Below, piece after piece: positions 27,171 to 37,329 of a stretch of 64,000 bases of DNA. The translations under genes were made by a program, and so were the position numbers. Within the stretch, counting starts at the first letter, position 1. Each line of letters opens with the position of its first letter. The notes under the pieces are model-generated. The model saw nothing but the letters and a program-made list of their open reading frames with translations. It searched no databases and was not told where the DNA came from. Origin of the DNA: Clostridium sp. Marseille-Q2269 (lineage in GTDB: Bacteria; Bacillota; Clostridia; Clostridiales; Clostridiaceae); assembly GCF_943736985.1 (NCBI RefSeq), contig NZ_CALSFS010000008.1, positions 1 through 64,000 of the forward strand. The letters run 5' to 3'.

Positions 27171-27758
27171 TTAATCCCGCAATATAGGAGATACGCTTTT
27201 ATATATAACTTGAGTTATTAAAGATATTATAGCTCCTTTAAGTAAATTAAATGGAATTATGGACCAAAATATAAAACTCTTTAAATCCACTATTTTAGAA
27301 TTTAACTTATTACCTAATGCTACTACCGCTTTTATTGGAAAATTTAATGCTTTTTCATATAATGGTAAAAGAACATAATAATTTAATATTCCTGCCACTA
27401 CAGACATGCATATTGTTCCTATTATTAATCCTAATATTGCACCTTTTTTACTCTTATCTTTCTTATAAATATATGCTGAAATACCTACTAAAACAGATCC
27501 CACTAAAAAATTTGCAGTTTCTCCTATGAAAACTGTACTTCCTTTAAATATACCATGTAGTATATTTTTCATAAGTTCTATTAATATACCTGCCACAGGA
27601 CCTAAAGCAAAACCACCTAATAATGCTGGAATATCGCTTATATCAATCTTTAGAAAATCTGGGAATATAGGTATTGGAATTTCTATAAACATAAGCAAAA
27701 ATCCTATAGTTCCTAGTAAGGATATCTTCACCAACTTGTTCAATTTACCGTTTTTCAT
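27171..27758 (-). CDS. ribU: Riboflavin ECF transporter S component RibU
   Basis: A 195-residue membrane protein that binds riboflavin and hands it to the ECF transporter core. It has about six membrane segments with the family signatures ISLLGTIGFLLMFIEIPIPIFP, LKIDISDIPALLGGFALGPVAGILIELMKNILHGIF and FKGSTVFIGETANFLVG. An FMN riboswitch lies directly upstream, fitting vitamin-repressed import. No ECF A/T genes are in the window; they are usually elsewhere. The start ATG has GGAGGG before it. Confidence 0.93.
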   Translation of the reverse strand: MKNGKLNKLVKISLLGTIGFLLMFIEIPIPIFPDFLKIDISDIPALLGGFALGPVAGILIELMKNILHGIFKGSTVFIGETANFLVGSVLVGISAYIYKKDKSKKGAILGLIIGTICMSVVAGILNYYVLLPLYEKALNFPIKAVVALGNKLNSKIVDLKSFIFWSIIPFNLLKGAIISLITQVIYKSVSPILRD

Positions 27759-27807
27759 ATTATCCCTCCATTTTGTATCCCTTCAAGAACTATACAATTG
27801 TAAAATA

Positions 27808-27968
27808 AAAGCCCTGATAAATAATATCAGGGCTTTGTAATCATAACTACAATTGTAATCTTCTTTCATCCAGACTTTACTGTCGGCTTCGGAATCTAAC
27901 CGAATCATGCCTATAAAAGGCTCGCGGGCTTTACCGCCGGTGGGGAATTTCGCCCCGCCCTGAAGATA
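27808..27968 (-). promoter_or_regulatory. FMN riboswitch (RFN element) of ribU
   Basis: Read on the minus strand, the aptamer has CTTCAGGGCGGGGCGAAAT, then CCCCACCGGCGGTAAAG, AGCCCGCGAGCC and AAGTCTGGATGAAAGAAG. These are conserved RFN elements (about 27858-27968). The platform is a terminator AAAGCCCTGATA / TATCAGGGCTTT (27808-27836). TACAATTGTA occurs twice (27793-27802 and 27848-27857) on either side of the terminator and is self-complementary, so it may form the competing antiterminator. Confidence 0.93.
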
Positions 27969-27992
27969 TAAATATTAATTTTATGTGTTTTT

Positions 27993-28021
27993 ATTATATA
28001 CTATTAATAATTTTAATTCAA
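27993..28021 (-). promoter_or_regulatory. ribU: ribU promoter
   Basis: TTGAAT (28016-28021), a 17-nt spacer, and TATAAT (27993-27998) on the minus strand, just upstream of the FMN aptamer. Confidence 0.65.
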
Positions 28022-28041
28022 TATCCATATTATAAAATTAT

Positions 28042-30198
28042 TTATTTTTTCATACTTAAAGAAATTCTGTTTCTCTTTTGGTCTACTTCTAATATTCTAA
28101 CTTCTACTATGTCTCCTACTTTTACAATATCTAATGGATGCTTTACAAAGCTATCTGAAAGTTGACTTATATGTACTAAACCATCTTGGTGGACTCCTAT
28201 ATCCACGAAAGCTCCAAAGTCTGCTACATTTCTAACTGTTCCCATTAAAACCATATCTGGTTTCAATTGAGCTATATCTACTACACCAGTCTTTAATATA
28301 GGCTTTGGTAAATCTTCTCTTGGATCCCTACCTGGTTTTTTTATTTCTTTAATAATATCTAATAAAGTAGGTTTACCTATATCTATTTTTTGGCATATAA
28401 CATCTATTCCCTCAGTATTAACTCTGCTATCTATATCCTGTAATTTATTATTTTTAATATATTCTAGATCATATTCCAATAGACTTAAAAATTTCTTAGT
28501 TCCTTCATATGATTCTGGATGTACTCCTGTATTATCTAAAGGTTCTTTACTTTCCATAACTCGAAGAAATCCTGCACATTGTTCAAATGCTTTTTGACCT
28601 AATCTTTTAACCTTTAATAATTCTTTTCTATTCTTAAATTTTCCTACTTCTTCTCTATAAGCTACTATATTTTTAGCTATAGAACTATTAATTCCTGAAA
28701 TATATGATAAAAGAGATGGAGTTGCAGTATTTAAATCTACACCTACAGCATTAACACAATCCTCTACTACTCCTTTTAATGATTCGTCTAATTTCTTTTG
28801 AGATACATCATGCTGATATTGACCTACCCCTATAGATTTAGGATCTATTTTTACAAGCTCTGCTAAGGGATCTTGAAGTCTTCTACCTATAGATATAGCA
28901 CCTCTTAAAGAAACATTTATATGTGGATATTCTTCTGTAGCTAATTTTGATGCAGAATAAACAGAAGCTCCTGCTTCGGATACTATAACATAATATATGT
29001 CTTTACCTTTTTCTTCTTTTATTTCTTTAAGCATTTTTGATATAACTTCTTCCGATTCTCTACTAGCTGTTCCATTTCCTAAAGATATTACATCTACATC
29101 ATATTTATAGATTAATCCTTTTAATATTTTTATAGATCCTTCCACATCATTTTGTGGCGCTGTAGCATAAACTGTAGCTGTATCTAACAGTTTTCCTGTT
29201 TCGTCTAATACTGCTATTTTGCAACCTGTTCTAAAACCTGGATCATATCCTAAAACTACTTTGTCTTTTATAGGTGCTTGCATTAAAAGAGCTTTTAGAT
29301 TTTCTTTAAATATTTTTATTGCCCCTTCTTCACCTTTTTCTGTTAACTCAGCTCTTATTTCTCTTTCTATAGATGGATATATTAATCTTTTTAAAGAATC
29401 CTTAATAGCCTCTTCTATATACACATCTGTTTCATTATTTCCTTTTAAGGATCTACCTTTTAAATACTCTATTATTTTATCTTCGTTACAAGTAATTTTT
29501 GCTGCTAATATTTTTTCTTTTTCTCCCCTATTTATAGCTAATATTCTATGAGGGGGAATATTTTTTACATTTTCTTTATAATCATAGTACATTTCATAAG
29601 GAGTAGGTTCACTACTATCTCCCTTTGTTTCTATTACTCCCTCTTTAAACACAAAATTTCTTATCCACTTTCTATATTCCGCTTCATCAGATATAATTTC
29701 ACTTATTATATCCATAGCTCCTTGCAATGCATCTTCAATAGTATTTACTTCTTTTTCTTCATCTATAAATTGACTTGCATATGTTTTTATGTGTTCTTTA
29801 AACTCTCCTCCTACTATTACCTTTGCTAATGGTTTTAGGCCTTTTCCTTCTGCTATAGTGGCTCTTGTCCTTCTCTTTGGTCTATAAGGTCTATATAAGT
29901 CATCTACTTCAGTAACAGTCTTACAATTAATTATACATATTTTTAGCTCATCTGTAAGTTTTCCCTGTTCTTCTATAAGCCTTATAACATCATCTTTTTT
30001 AGAATTTAAATTTCTTAAATATGTAAGTCTTTCGAAAAGCTCTCTAAGAGTTTCGTCACTCATTCCTCCTGTTACTTCTTTTCTATATCTTGCTATAAAA
30101 GGAACTGTATTTCCTTGATCTAATAAATCTATAACTGCATCTATATGTTTAATAGATATGTTCAATTCTTTTGATAAAACACTATTTATATCGCTCAT
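28042..30198 (-). CDS. tex: Tex-family RNA-binding/transcription accessory protein
   Basis: Start ATG at 30198 behind GGAGG. About 718 residues. Order: N-terminal Tex region (FIARYRKEVTGGMSDETLRELFERL, DLYRPYRPKRRTRATIAEGKGLKPLA), YqgF/RNase H-like domain (VLGYDPGFRTGCKIAVLDE), helix-hairpin-helix region (NTATPSLLSYISGINSSIAKNIVAYREE and VKRLGQKAFEQCAGFLR), and C-terminal S1 domain (GTVRNVADFGAFVDIGVHQDGLVHISQLS). Tex binds RNA and influences transcription elongation in homologues. Single gene. Its start lies about 100 nt from the divergent M28 gene. Confidence 0.92.
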   Translation of the reverse strand: MSDINSVLSKELNISIKHIDAVIDLLDQGNTVPFIARYRKEVTGGMSDETLRELFERLTYLRNLNSKKDDVIRLIEEQGKLTDELKICIINCKTVTEVDDLYRPYRPKRRTRATIAEGKGLKPLAKVIVGGEFKEHIKTYASQFIDEEKEVNTIEDALQGAMDIISEIISDEAEYRKWIRNFVFKEGVIETKGDSSEPTPYEMYYDYKENVKNIPPHRILAINRGEKEKILAAKITCNEDKIIEYLKGRSLKGNNETDVYIEEAIKDSLKRLIYPSIEREIRAELTEKGEEGAIKIFKENLKALLMQAPIKDKVVLGYDPGFRTGCKIAVLDETGKLLDTATVYATAPQNDVEGSIKILKGLIYKYDVDVISLGNGTASRESEEVISKMLKEIKEEKGKDIYYVIVSEAGASVYSASKLATEEYPHINVSLRGAISIGRRLQDPLAELVKIDPKSIGVGQYQHDVSQKKLDESLKGVVEDCVNAVGVDLNTATPSLLSYISGINSSIAKNIVAYREEVGKFKNRKELLKVKRLGQKAFEQCAGFLRVMESKEPLDNTGVHPESYEGTKKFLSLLEYDLEYIKNNKLQDIDSRVNTEGIDVICQKIDIGKPTLLDIIKEIKKPGRDPREDLPKPILKTGVVDIAQLKPDMVLMGTVRNVADFGAFVDIGVHQDGLVHISQLSDSFVKHPLDIVKVGDIVEVRILEVDQKRNRISLSMKK

Positions 30199-30305
30199 CT
30201 TTACCTCCAAATATTAAATAAAGTCACTAAAAATATATTATACCAGTTATATATCCTTTGGCAAATTAATATAAATTAAATTATAAACAATTTATAGGAG
30301 ATATC

Positions 30306-31634
30306 ATGAGAAATTTTGCCAAATTATTCTATATAGCTATTATTCTAACCTTTTTGTGTTTTAGTATACAAACTGCCTTATTTATAGAATCATTTAATAT
30401 AGACTCTGTGATTAATAATATTAATTTAATATCTTGTGATAAATTTAAGGGAAGACTTCCAGGCTCAAAGGAAAATAGACAAGTTGCAGAGTATATAAAA
30501 AATAATTTTAAAAGTAACAATCTTATTCCTTTTGAGAAAAACTTTTCCCAGGATTTTGGTTGCTTTTATCCTAGTAGAATTCATGGTAAACCATATCTAA
30601 GAGTAATGGATTCTAGTGGTAATTTAGTAAAAGATTATTCCTATGGAGAAGATTTTAAAGAAGATATGCTTAATTTTAGAGAAAATAAATTTTCTTTTTC
30701 TAACGAAAATGTAATGATCAAAGATGATTTTATGAACATAAATTATAATAATGGTAATTTCCTTATATATACAACTAAAGATTATGACTCTAATTTTAGA
30801 AGTTCTTTTGTAAAAGAAGCACCTTACAATATGTATGTAGTCACCAATGGAAAAGTTTTTTCTGAAATAAAAAATTTTTTACAGTCAGGTAACAAAATAG
30901 ATTGCTTTATACCTTACTCCATAAAAGAAACTGAACTTAGCAATATAGTTGGATATATAAAAGGGATTAATTCCAATGATGATCCTATTATTATTTCTTC
31001 TCACTTTGATCATTTAGGTGAAGATTTAAAAGGCACCATATATAGTGGAGCATTAGATAACGCCTCTGGCACTAGTTTTATGTTAGAATTAATTAAGTAT
31101 GTTAAATCTCTAGGAACTCCTAATAGAGATATTATATTTGTTTCTTTTAACGCAGAAGAATTTGGATGCTTAGGATCTAAAGCTTTCATTGAAAAATATT
31201 ATAGTAAAATAAAAAATGCTACAGTTCTAAACTTTGATATGATAGGAGGCAGAGAAAGCATTCCTCTTTGTATAATGGGATCTGACAAAGATACCGCTAA
31301 TACGCCTCTTATAAAAGAACTATCTAGGCTATGTTCCTCTAAAAATATTGATTTTAATTATATGTTTGAAAATGCTAGTGATCATTACTTTTTTAGACAA
31401 AAAGACATAGATGCCATAACATTTTGTGACAATGATACGTCTAAAATTCATACACCTAAAGATAAGATTCAGTTTATAAATAAAAACTCTATAAAAAGGT
31501 GTTACAAAGTAGCATCATTAAAAATTATAAAATCTGCCTTTAAAGAAAATTTATTTTATATATATTATAAAGAATTTATAATTGGCTCTTCTATTCTACT
31601 TTATATATTTATAAAGAAAGAAGAAAGAAAATGA
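30306..31634 (+). CDS. M28 family peptidase, membrane-anchored
   Basis: A 442-residue protein. N-terminal signal anchor (LFYIAIILTFLCFSIQTALF), C-terminal hydrophobic segment near IIGSSILLYIFI followed by basic KKEERK. The catalytic region has M28 zinc-ligand motifs: ISSHFDHLGED, SGALDNASGTSFMLEL, FVSFNAEEFGCLGSKAF, NFDMIGG and a late SDHYFFRQKDIDAITF. These peptidases remove N-terminal residues (aminopeptidase) outside the membrane. The substrate is unknown. Start ATG behind TAGGAGA. Confidence 0.85.
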   Translation: MRNFAKLFYIAIILTFLCFSIQTALFIESFNIDSVINNINLISCDKFKGRLPGSKENRQVAEYIKNNFKSNNLIPFEKNFSQDFGCFYPSRIHGKPYLRVMDSSGNLVKDYSYGEDFKEDMLNFRENKFSFSNENVMIKDDFMNINYNNGNFLIYTTKDYDSNFRSSFVKEAPYNMYVVTNGKVFSEIKNFLQSGNKIDCFIPYSIKETELSNIVGYIKGINSNDDPIIISSHFDHLGEDLKGTIYSGALDNASGTSFMLELIKYVKSLGTPNRDIIFVSFNAEEFGCLGSKAFIEKYYSKIKNATVLNFDMIGGRESIPLCIMGSDKDTANTPLIKELSRLCSSKNIDFNYMFENASDHYFFRQKDIDAITFCDNDTSKIHTPKDKIQFINKNSIKRCYKVASLKIIKSAFKENLFYIYYKEFIIGSSILLYIFIKKEERK

Positions 31635-31660
31635 GAAATTTCTTATAGTAAATATATAAA

Positions 31661-31761
31661 AGGGACTGTGGCATTAAAGAATTTAAGCACAATATATTGT
31701 TTTACAAGTTTAAAGTTAACACAATATATTGCAGGATTTACTCTTAGTGCCACAGCCATTT
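31661..31761. terminator. Very long imperfect hairpin between convergent genes
   Basis: About 40-bp imperfect stem: GG-CTGTGGCA...AG...CACAATATATTG on the left, the complement on the right, with a loop around ACAAGTTTAAAG. Each arm contains CAATATATTG, itself palindromic. Probably a bidirectional terminator; it could also be a small mobile-element relic. Confidence 0.55.
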
Positions 31762-31781
31762 TTATTACTTATCTTATAGTT

Positions 31782-32883
31782 TTAAAAATTTCCCTTTAGA
31801 TATTCTGTAATAAATAGATTTATATCTCCATTCATTACAGCATCTACATTACTAGTTTCTGCCCCTGTTCTATGATCCTTTACTAAATTATAGGGATGAA
31901 ATACATAAGATCTTATCTGACTTCCCCATCCCATATCTTTTAATTCTCCCGTTAAATCTTCTATCTTTTCCTTATGGGATCTTTCTTTTAATTCTACTAA
32001 TTTTGATTTTAAAACCTTCATAGCAGTTTCTTTATTAGTATGCTGGCTTCTTTCATTCTGACATTGTACTACAATGCCTGTTGGTATATGTGTTATCCTT
32101 ACAGCAGATTCCGTTTTATTAACATGTTGCCCACCTGCTCCACCTGCTCTATAAGTATCTATTCTCAAATCTTCATTCTTTATCTGTATTTCTTGATCAT
32201 CTGTTAATTCTGGAAGTACTTCTATAGATGCAAAAGAAGTTTGTCTTTTACCATTTGCATTAAAAGGAGATATTCTAACTAATCTGTGTATGCCCTTTTC
32301 ACCCTTGAGATACCCATATGCAAACTCTCCACTAATTCTTAATGTTACACTTTTTATACCTGCATCTTCAGCTTCCAATAAGTCCATAATTTTAAGCTTA
32401 AATCCTTCTTTTTCTGCCCATCTTGTATACATCCTAAATAACATATCGGTCCAATCTTGTGCATCCGTACCACCTACACCTGAGTGTAATGTCATTATTG
32501 CATTATTTCTATCATATTCTCCAGATAACAAGATTTCTATTTTAAATCTATCTATTTCATATTTCATATTTTTATATTCTGATAATATTTCCTTTTTCAT
32601 ATCATCATCTTCTTCTGATAACATTTGGCACAATACTATAATGTCTTCTATAGTGTTTTTTAGGCCTTCATATTTATCTAGTTTATCTTTTAAATACTTT
32701 TCTTCAGAAGTTATTTTTTGTGCTTCATTTATATTGTCCCAAAAATTAGGATTTTGCATTTTATTTTGAAGCTCTGATATACTATTTTGTATTCTTACTA
32801 TGTCAAAGAGACTCCCCAATTTCTTTTATTGTATTTTGAAGTTCATGAGAATTATTTATTATTTCTTGAATTTCTACTATCAT
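31782..32883 (-). CDS. prfB: Peptide chain release factor 2, with programmed +1 frameshift
   Basis: The first part starts at ATG (32883, MIVEIQEIINN...) and ends at CTT TGA (TGA 32803-32805). Reading must shift +1 to GAC (32804-32802) and continue DIVRIQNSISE to the stop at 31782. The site CTTTGAC, with GGGGAG just upstream as the stimulatory Shine-Dalgarno-like element, is the classic RF2 autoregulation device: low RF2 lets the frameshift occur. The protein, 366 residues, has RAGGAGGQHVNK (GGQ) and SPF (RISPFNANG) motifs, which recognise UGA/UAA. Normal RF2 length. It lies about 80 nt downstream of secA. Confidence 0.97.
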
Positions 32884-32916
32884 GTGCTCACCTCTATTAT
32901 TTGCTGAAAAAGTTAT

Positions 32917-32949
32917 AAAACCAGAAACCAAATAAAAGTTTCCGGTTTT
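32917..32949 (-). terminator. Terminator between secA and prfB
   Basis: AAAACC-GAAAC paired with GTTTC-GGTTTT (one mismatch), followed by TTTT on the minus strand. Confidence 0.7.
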
Positions 32950-32963
32950 ATTATAATATATTT

Positions 32964-35471
32964 TTATGCCATTCTACCACAACAATTTTTATATTTCTTA
33001 CCACTTCCACAAGGACATGGATCATTTCTACCTATTCTATTCTCTTTTTTAACAGGTTGTTTTTTTACTGAATCATCTTCATAATTAGTTGATGTTTCTC
33101 TAACTACCTTTTCTCTTTCAGGAGCTTTTTCTATTTCTACATGGAATAGATATCTAATAGTATCTACCTTAATATTATAGATCATTTCATCAAACATCTC
33201 ACTACCTTCAAATTGATATGCTTGAACTGGATCCTGTTGTCTGTATGCTCTAAGACCGATTCCCTGTTTTAAGTGATCCATATCGTCTATATGATCCATC
33301 CATTTGGTATCCACTACCCTAAGTAATACTACTCTTTCTATTTCCCTTATTTGTTCTTCACCAATTTCTTTTTCTTTATTGGCATATATTTGTTCTGCAG
33401 TTTCTAATAATTTTTGTTTTATTTCTTCATCTGAAAGGTTGTCAACATCTTTTTTATTTATTGCACCTTTTGGTAAACATATATCTTCTAAGTAGTTAAC
33501 AAGATTTTCAAGTTCTTTTTCAAATTCCTCTTCTACACCTGAAATATGAGAATTAGTTGCAGTATAAACTACATCTCTCATCATATCTTTTACTTGTTCT
33601 CTTAAATCTTCACCTTCTAGAACTTCACTTCTTTGTTTGTATATTATTTCTCTTTGTTTATTTATTACATCATCATATTGAAGTAAAGTTTTTCTTATAT
33701 CAAAGTTATTACCTTCTACCTTCTTTTGCGCGCTTTCTATAGCTGAACTTACCATTTTACTTTCTATAGCTTCATCTTCACCAAGTCCTAGTTTATCAAC
33801 TATTCCTTGCATTCTCTCTGAAGCAAATATTCTCATTAAATCATCTTCTAAAGATACAAAAAATCTTGATTCACCAGGATCTCCTTGACGACCTGAACGT
33901 CCTCTTAGCTGGTTATCTATTCTTCTAGACTCATGTCTTTCTGTACCTATAATCATAAGTCCGCCTGCTTCTTGTGCTTCTTTAGTAAGTTTTATATCTG
34001 TACCACGACCTGCCATATTAGTAGCTATTGTGACTGTACCATATTCCCCTGCATGAGATATTATTTCTGCTTCCATCTCATGGTATTTAGCATTTAACAC
34101 TTGATGTGGTACTCCTTTTTTCTTTAACATAGAAGATAACATTTCTGATTTTTCTATACTTACTGTACCTACTAACATTGGTTGCCCTTTTTTATGTCTT
34201 TCAACTATTTCTTCAACTATAGCTTTAAACTTACCCTTTTCTGTTTTATATACCACATCAGGGTTATCTATTCTAGCTATAGGCTCATGTGTAGGTATTA
34301 CAATTACATCTAATCCATATATTTCTCTAAATTCATTTTCTTCTGTTTGAGCAGTACCAGTCATACCTGATAATTTGTTATACATTCTAAAATAGTTCTG
34401 ATAAGTTATTGTAGCTAAAGTTTTAGATTCTCTTTCTACTTTAACTCCTTCCTTAGCTTCTATAGCTTGGTGCAACCCATCACTATATCTTCTTCCTTCC
34501 ATAGCTCTTCCTGTAAACTCATCAACTATTAAAATTTCTCCATCTTTAACCATATAGTCTTTATCTTTTTTCATTATATAATTAGCTTTTAAAGCTTGAA
34601 CTACATGGTGTTGTACTTCCATGTTTTCTGCATCAGCATAATTTTGTACTTTAAAGAAATTCTCTGCTTTATTAACCCCTGAATCGGTAAGCATAGCTGA
34701 ATTGGCTTTTTCATCTATAGTAAAGTCTTTTTCAGCTATTAATGATTTAGCAAAATAATCTGCAACTTTATAAAACTCTGTGGATTTTTCTCCTTGACCT
34801 GATATTATTAATGGTGTTCTAGCTTCATCTATTAATATAGAGTCAACTTCATCTACAATTGAGAAATTTAACTTTCTTTGAACTCTTTCTTCTTTGTAAA
34901 CTACCATATTATCTCTCAAATAATCAAATCCAAATTCACTATTTGTTCCGTAAGTTATGTCTGCTCCATAAGCTGCCTGTCTTTCTTCGTTAGTTAAATT
35001 ATGTAAAATAACCCCTACTTCTAGTCCTAAAAATTCATACACTGGGGCCATTAAATCTCTATCTCTTTTAGCTAGGTAATCATTAACTGTAACTATATGT
35101 ACCCCTTTTCCTGTTAATGCATTTATATAAGCCGGCAATGTAGCAACTAAAGTCTTACCTTCACCAGTTTTCATTTCTCCAATTCTACCTTGATGTAATA
35201 CTACACCACCAATTAATTGCTCTCTATAGTGCTTAAGTCCTATTGTTCTGTATGCAGCTTCTCTAACTAAAGCAAAAGCTTCTGGTAAAACATCTTCTAA
35301 TTTTTCTCCTTTTTCTAATCTACTTTTAAATTCTTCAGTCTTTAATTTAAAATCTTCGTCTTTTAAGGATTGCATTTTTTCGTCTAAAGCTTCTATTTTA
35401 TTCACTATAGGATTAATTCTTCTAAGTTCTCTTTCACTATATGTTCCAAATATTTTATTCAAAATTCCCAT
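32964..35471 (-). CDS. secA: Protein translocase ATPase SecA
   Basis: Start ATG at 35471 (MGILNKIFG) behind GAGGATG; an in-frame start five codons upstream has no site. About 835 residues. Walker [25 protein letters not shown]-type [19 protein letters not shown], helicase motif region [12 protein letters not shown] and [17 protein letters not shown]-terminal SEC-C zinc motif [15 protein letters not shown]. It drives protein export through SecYEG by ATP hydrolysis. It lies in the order hpf-secA-prfB, typical of Firmicutes. Confidence 0.98.
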   Translation of the reverse strand: MGILNKIFGTYSERELRRINPIVNKIEALDEKMQSLKDEDFKLKTEEFKSRLEKGEKLEDVLPEAFALVREAAYRTIGLKHYREQLIGGVVLHQGRIGEMKTGEGKTLVATLPAYINALTGKGVHIVTVNDYLAKRDRDLMAPVYEFLGLEVGVILHNLTNEERQAAYGADITYGTNSEFGFDYLRDNMVVYKEERVQRKLNFSIVDEVDSILIDEARTPLIISGQGEKSTEFYKVADYFAKSLIAEKDFTIDEKANSAMLTDSGVNKAENFFKVQNYADAENMEVQHHVVQALKANYIMKKDKDYMVKDGEILIVDEFTGRAMEGRRYSDGLHQAIEAKEGVKVERESKTLATITYQNYFRMYNKLSGMTGTAQTEENEFREIYGLDVIVIPTHEPIARIDNPDVVYKTEKGKFKAIVEEIVERHKKGQPMLVGTVSIEKSEMLSSMLKKKGVPHQVLNAKYHEMEAEIISHAGEYGTVTIATNMAGRGTDIKLTKEAQEAGGLMIIGTERHESRRIDNQLRGRSGRQGDPGESRFFVSLEDDLMRIFASERMQGIVDKLGLGEDEAIESKMVSSAIESAQKKVEGNNFDIRKTLLQYDDVINKQREIIYKQRSEVLEGEDLREQVKDMMRDVVYTATNSHISGVEEEFEKELENLVNYLEDICLPKGAINKKDVDNLSDEEIKQKLLETAEQIYANKEKEIGEEQIREIERVVLLRVVDTKWMDHIDDMDHLKQGIGLRAYRQQDPVQAYQFEGSEMFDEMIYNIKVDTIRYLFHVEIEKAPEREKVVRETSTNYEDDSVKKQPVKKENRIGRNDPCPCGSGKKYKNCCGRMA

Positions 35472-35632
35472 GCTATTCATCCTCACTATTTATCAAATTT
35501 TATAAGTCTTGACTTCATAAATTATATCATTTAACTATATTCCATTCAACTTTTTAGAATAATAATTATCTAAATTTGTAAATAATAATTAATTATAGTA
35601 ACTCTTATATTAATAAGTTTTATCTATATAAA

Positions 35633-35664
35633 AAGTAGGCATATATATTTAAATATGCCTACTT
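35633..35664 (-). terminator. Terminator after hpf
   Basis: Stem AAGTAGGCATA / TATGCCTACTT followed by TTTTATA on the minus strand. Confidence 0.75.
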
Positions 35665-35698
35665 ACAATTCACTTTATTGACATGTTAATGTATTATT

Positions 35699-36226
35699 TT
35701 AAAATTCAGGTTCAATTAACCCATAGTTTCCATCTTTTCTTTTATATATAACATTTACTTCTTCTGTATCAGCATTTTGATATACAAAGAAATTATGTCC
35801 TAAAAGTTCCATTTGTAAAACTGCTTCTTCTGAAGACATTGGCTTCATAGCAAATTTCTTAGTTTTTACTATGTGAGTTTCTTTATCATCTCCATTTTTA
35901 TAGTCTGGTATATATTGAAATTTTAATGATCCATCATGAATTTTACGTTGAAGTTTAGTTTTCTGCTTTCTTATTTGTCCTTCTAATTTATCTATTACCA
36001 TGTCTATAGAGGCATACATATCTTCTGTTGTTTCTTCGCCTCTTAATATAACTCCATGAAATGGTATTGTAACTTCTATAGTTTGTTTATTTCTGTGTAC
36101 ACTTAATGTAGCTGTTGCAACTACATTAGGGTTGAAAAATCTTTCAAGCTTTGACAGCTTTTTTTCAACTGTCTCCCTTAAAGCACTTGTTACCTCAATA
36201 TTTTTGCCTATTACTGTTATTTTCAT
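35699..36226 (-). CDS. hpf: Ribosome hibernation promoting factor, long form
   Basis: A 175-residue long-form HPF. The N-terminal domain is MKITVIGKNIEVTSALRETVEKKLSKLERF (binds near the decoding centre of the 30S subunit) and the C-terminal domain has SEEAVLQMELLGHNFFVYQNADTEEVNVIYKRKDGNYGLIEP, which links two 30S subunits into a 100S dimer. Expression in Clostridium is often linked to an upstream raiA RNA, which is seen here. It starts at ATG behind AGAGGGG. Confidence 0.95.
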   Translation of the reverse strand: MKITVIGKNIEVTSALRETVEKKLSKLERFFNPNVVATATLSVHRNKQTIEVTIPFHGVILRGEETTEDMYASIDMVIDKLEGQIRKQKTKLQRKIHDGSLKFQYIPDYKNGDDKETHIVKTKKFAMKPMSSEEAVLQMELLGHNFFVYQNADTEEVNVIYKRKDGNYGLIEPEF

Positions 36227-36394
36227 TCTTCAGCCCCTCTTTCTGTAACTATTTTGTTTTGTAACTTCTTATGTTATGTATATTCTAATACTATTTTTTA
36301 AAAAACTCAATAGAAATTTTTTAAATTTACAAAATATTAAGTTATTTATAACAATTTCTTATTAATATACGTTATTTACTGATATTATAAAAAT

Positions 36395-36421
36395 AAGACC
36401 TATAGCTATACTATAAGTCTT
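36395..36421 (-). terminator. Terminator ending the raiA RNA
   Basis: Stem AAGACCTATAG / CTATAAGTCTT followed by TTTTTAT on the minus strand. It separates the RNA from hpf. Confidence 0.75.
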
Positions 36422-36636
36422 ATCTTTAGTTAAAATCAGCTGACCTGGTCTTTGACCCCACACTCGCCTGCTGGAACTTTCGCTACCCAGAGTTCATCTT
36501 CTCACTACTAATCCTCTCGTTTTTAATAACGGCAGGACTTACTTCTAAGCCGCACCATGCTCATCAAATATTTTTATTTAACTTACGTGGATCGTTTTGC
36601 CTGCGACTGGCATCGACTTTCAACCACAAACCTAAT
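36422..36636 (-). ncRNA. raiA RNA
   Basis: On the minus strand, between comFC and hpf, lies a G/C-richer ORF-free stretch: GGTTGAAAGTCGATGCCAG, TCGCAGGCAAAACGATCC, GAGGATTAGTAGTGAGAAGA and AGCAGGCGAGTGTGGGG. Its base composition is far from the AT-rich neighbours. This position (immediately upstream of raiA/hpf), size (about 200 nt) and conserved character match the raiA RNA motif of Clostridium, a widespread structured RNA linked to sporulation and stress in published work. The terminator at its 3' end suggests a separate transcript. Exact 5' end not determined. Confidence 0.75.
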
Positions 36637-36651
36637 TTTAATATATTTAAA

Positions 36652-37329
36652 TTATACATCACTTTTTGCTGCAGTCAATATAAAAATTTCCCTTGCTCCT
36701 GTTTTTTTTAACTCATTAGCACAATAAAAACAAGTAGCTCCTGTGGTCAAAACATCATCAATCAACAGTATTCTTTTATTTTTTATATATTTTTCATTAT
36801 AAACTTTAAAGCTTCCCTCAACATTTAACCATCTTTCAACTCCATTTAATCCTATCTGATCTTTTGTATTAGTTTTCTTTTTTAAACAATACTTTATTGG
36901 TATATTCATATTTTCACTTATGAATTTTGCCAGATATTCACTTTGATTATAACCTCTTTTTTTATAGGATTTTTTACTAGATGGAACAAAAGTTATAATA
37001 TCTGCATTTATACTAATTTCTTTTGCTTTTCTGTACATTAAATTAGCTATTATTTCTCCGCTTTTAAAATCACCTTTATATTTTAAATTTAATATAAGTT
37101 CCATCATTACACCTGAATAATAACAAGTAGGGAAAGCAGGAAAATAATTATTTCCTTTCCCTATAGTTTTAGCATCATTACAGTATTTTATAGAACCAAA
37201 GCATTTTTTACATATTAAATTTTCTTCTATATATTCTCCACATATTACACATTTATTTTCATAGGGGTATATTACCTCTTCCATACATTCTATAATATAT
37301 TTTATATAGTTAAAAATCCTAGTTCCCAT
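36652..37329 (-). CDS. comFC: ComFC-like phosphoribosyltransferase
   Basis: A 225-residue protein. N-terminal zinc-finger cysteines (CVICGEYIEENLICKKC) and a type I PRTase domain with the PRPP loop ILLIDDVLTTGAT (residues about 185-197) and VPSSKKSYKKRGYNQSEYLAKFI. ComFC helps DNA uptake in transformable bacteria; in others it may act in nucleotide salvage or repair. It overlaps the upstream ComFA-like gene by 28 nt, so the two are translationally linked. The exact start is uncertain, because no ribosome site is clear in the overlap. Confidence 0.82.
   Translation of the reverse strand: MGTRIFNYIKYIIECMEEVIYPYENKCVICGEYIEENLICKKCFGSIKYCNDAKTIGKGNNYFPAFPTCYYSGVMMELILNLKYKGDFKSGEIIANLMYRKAKEISINADIITFVPSSKKSYKKRGYNQSEYLAKFISENMNIPIKYCLKKKTNTKDQIGLNGVERWLNVEGSFKVYNEKYIKNKRILLIDDVLTTGATCFYCANELKKTGAREIFILTAAKSDV

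Noticed and set aside
29219-29829. Two open frames opposite tex
   Set aside because: Shadows of the strong tex coding frame; hydrophobic only because of codon bias.
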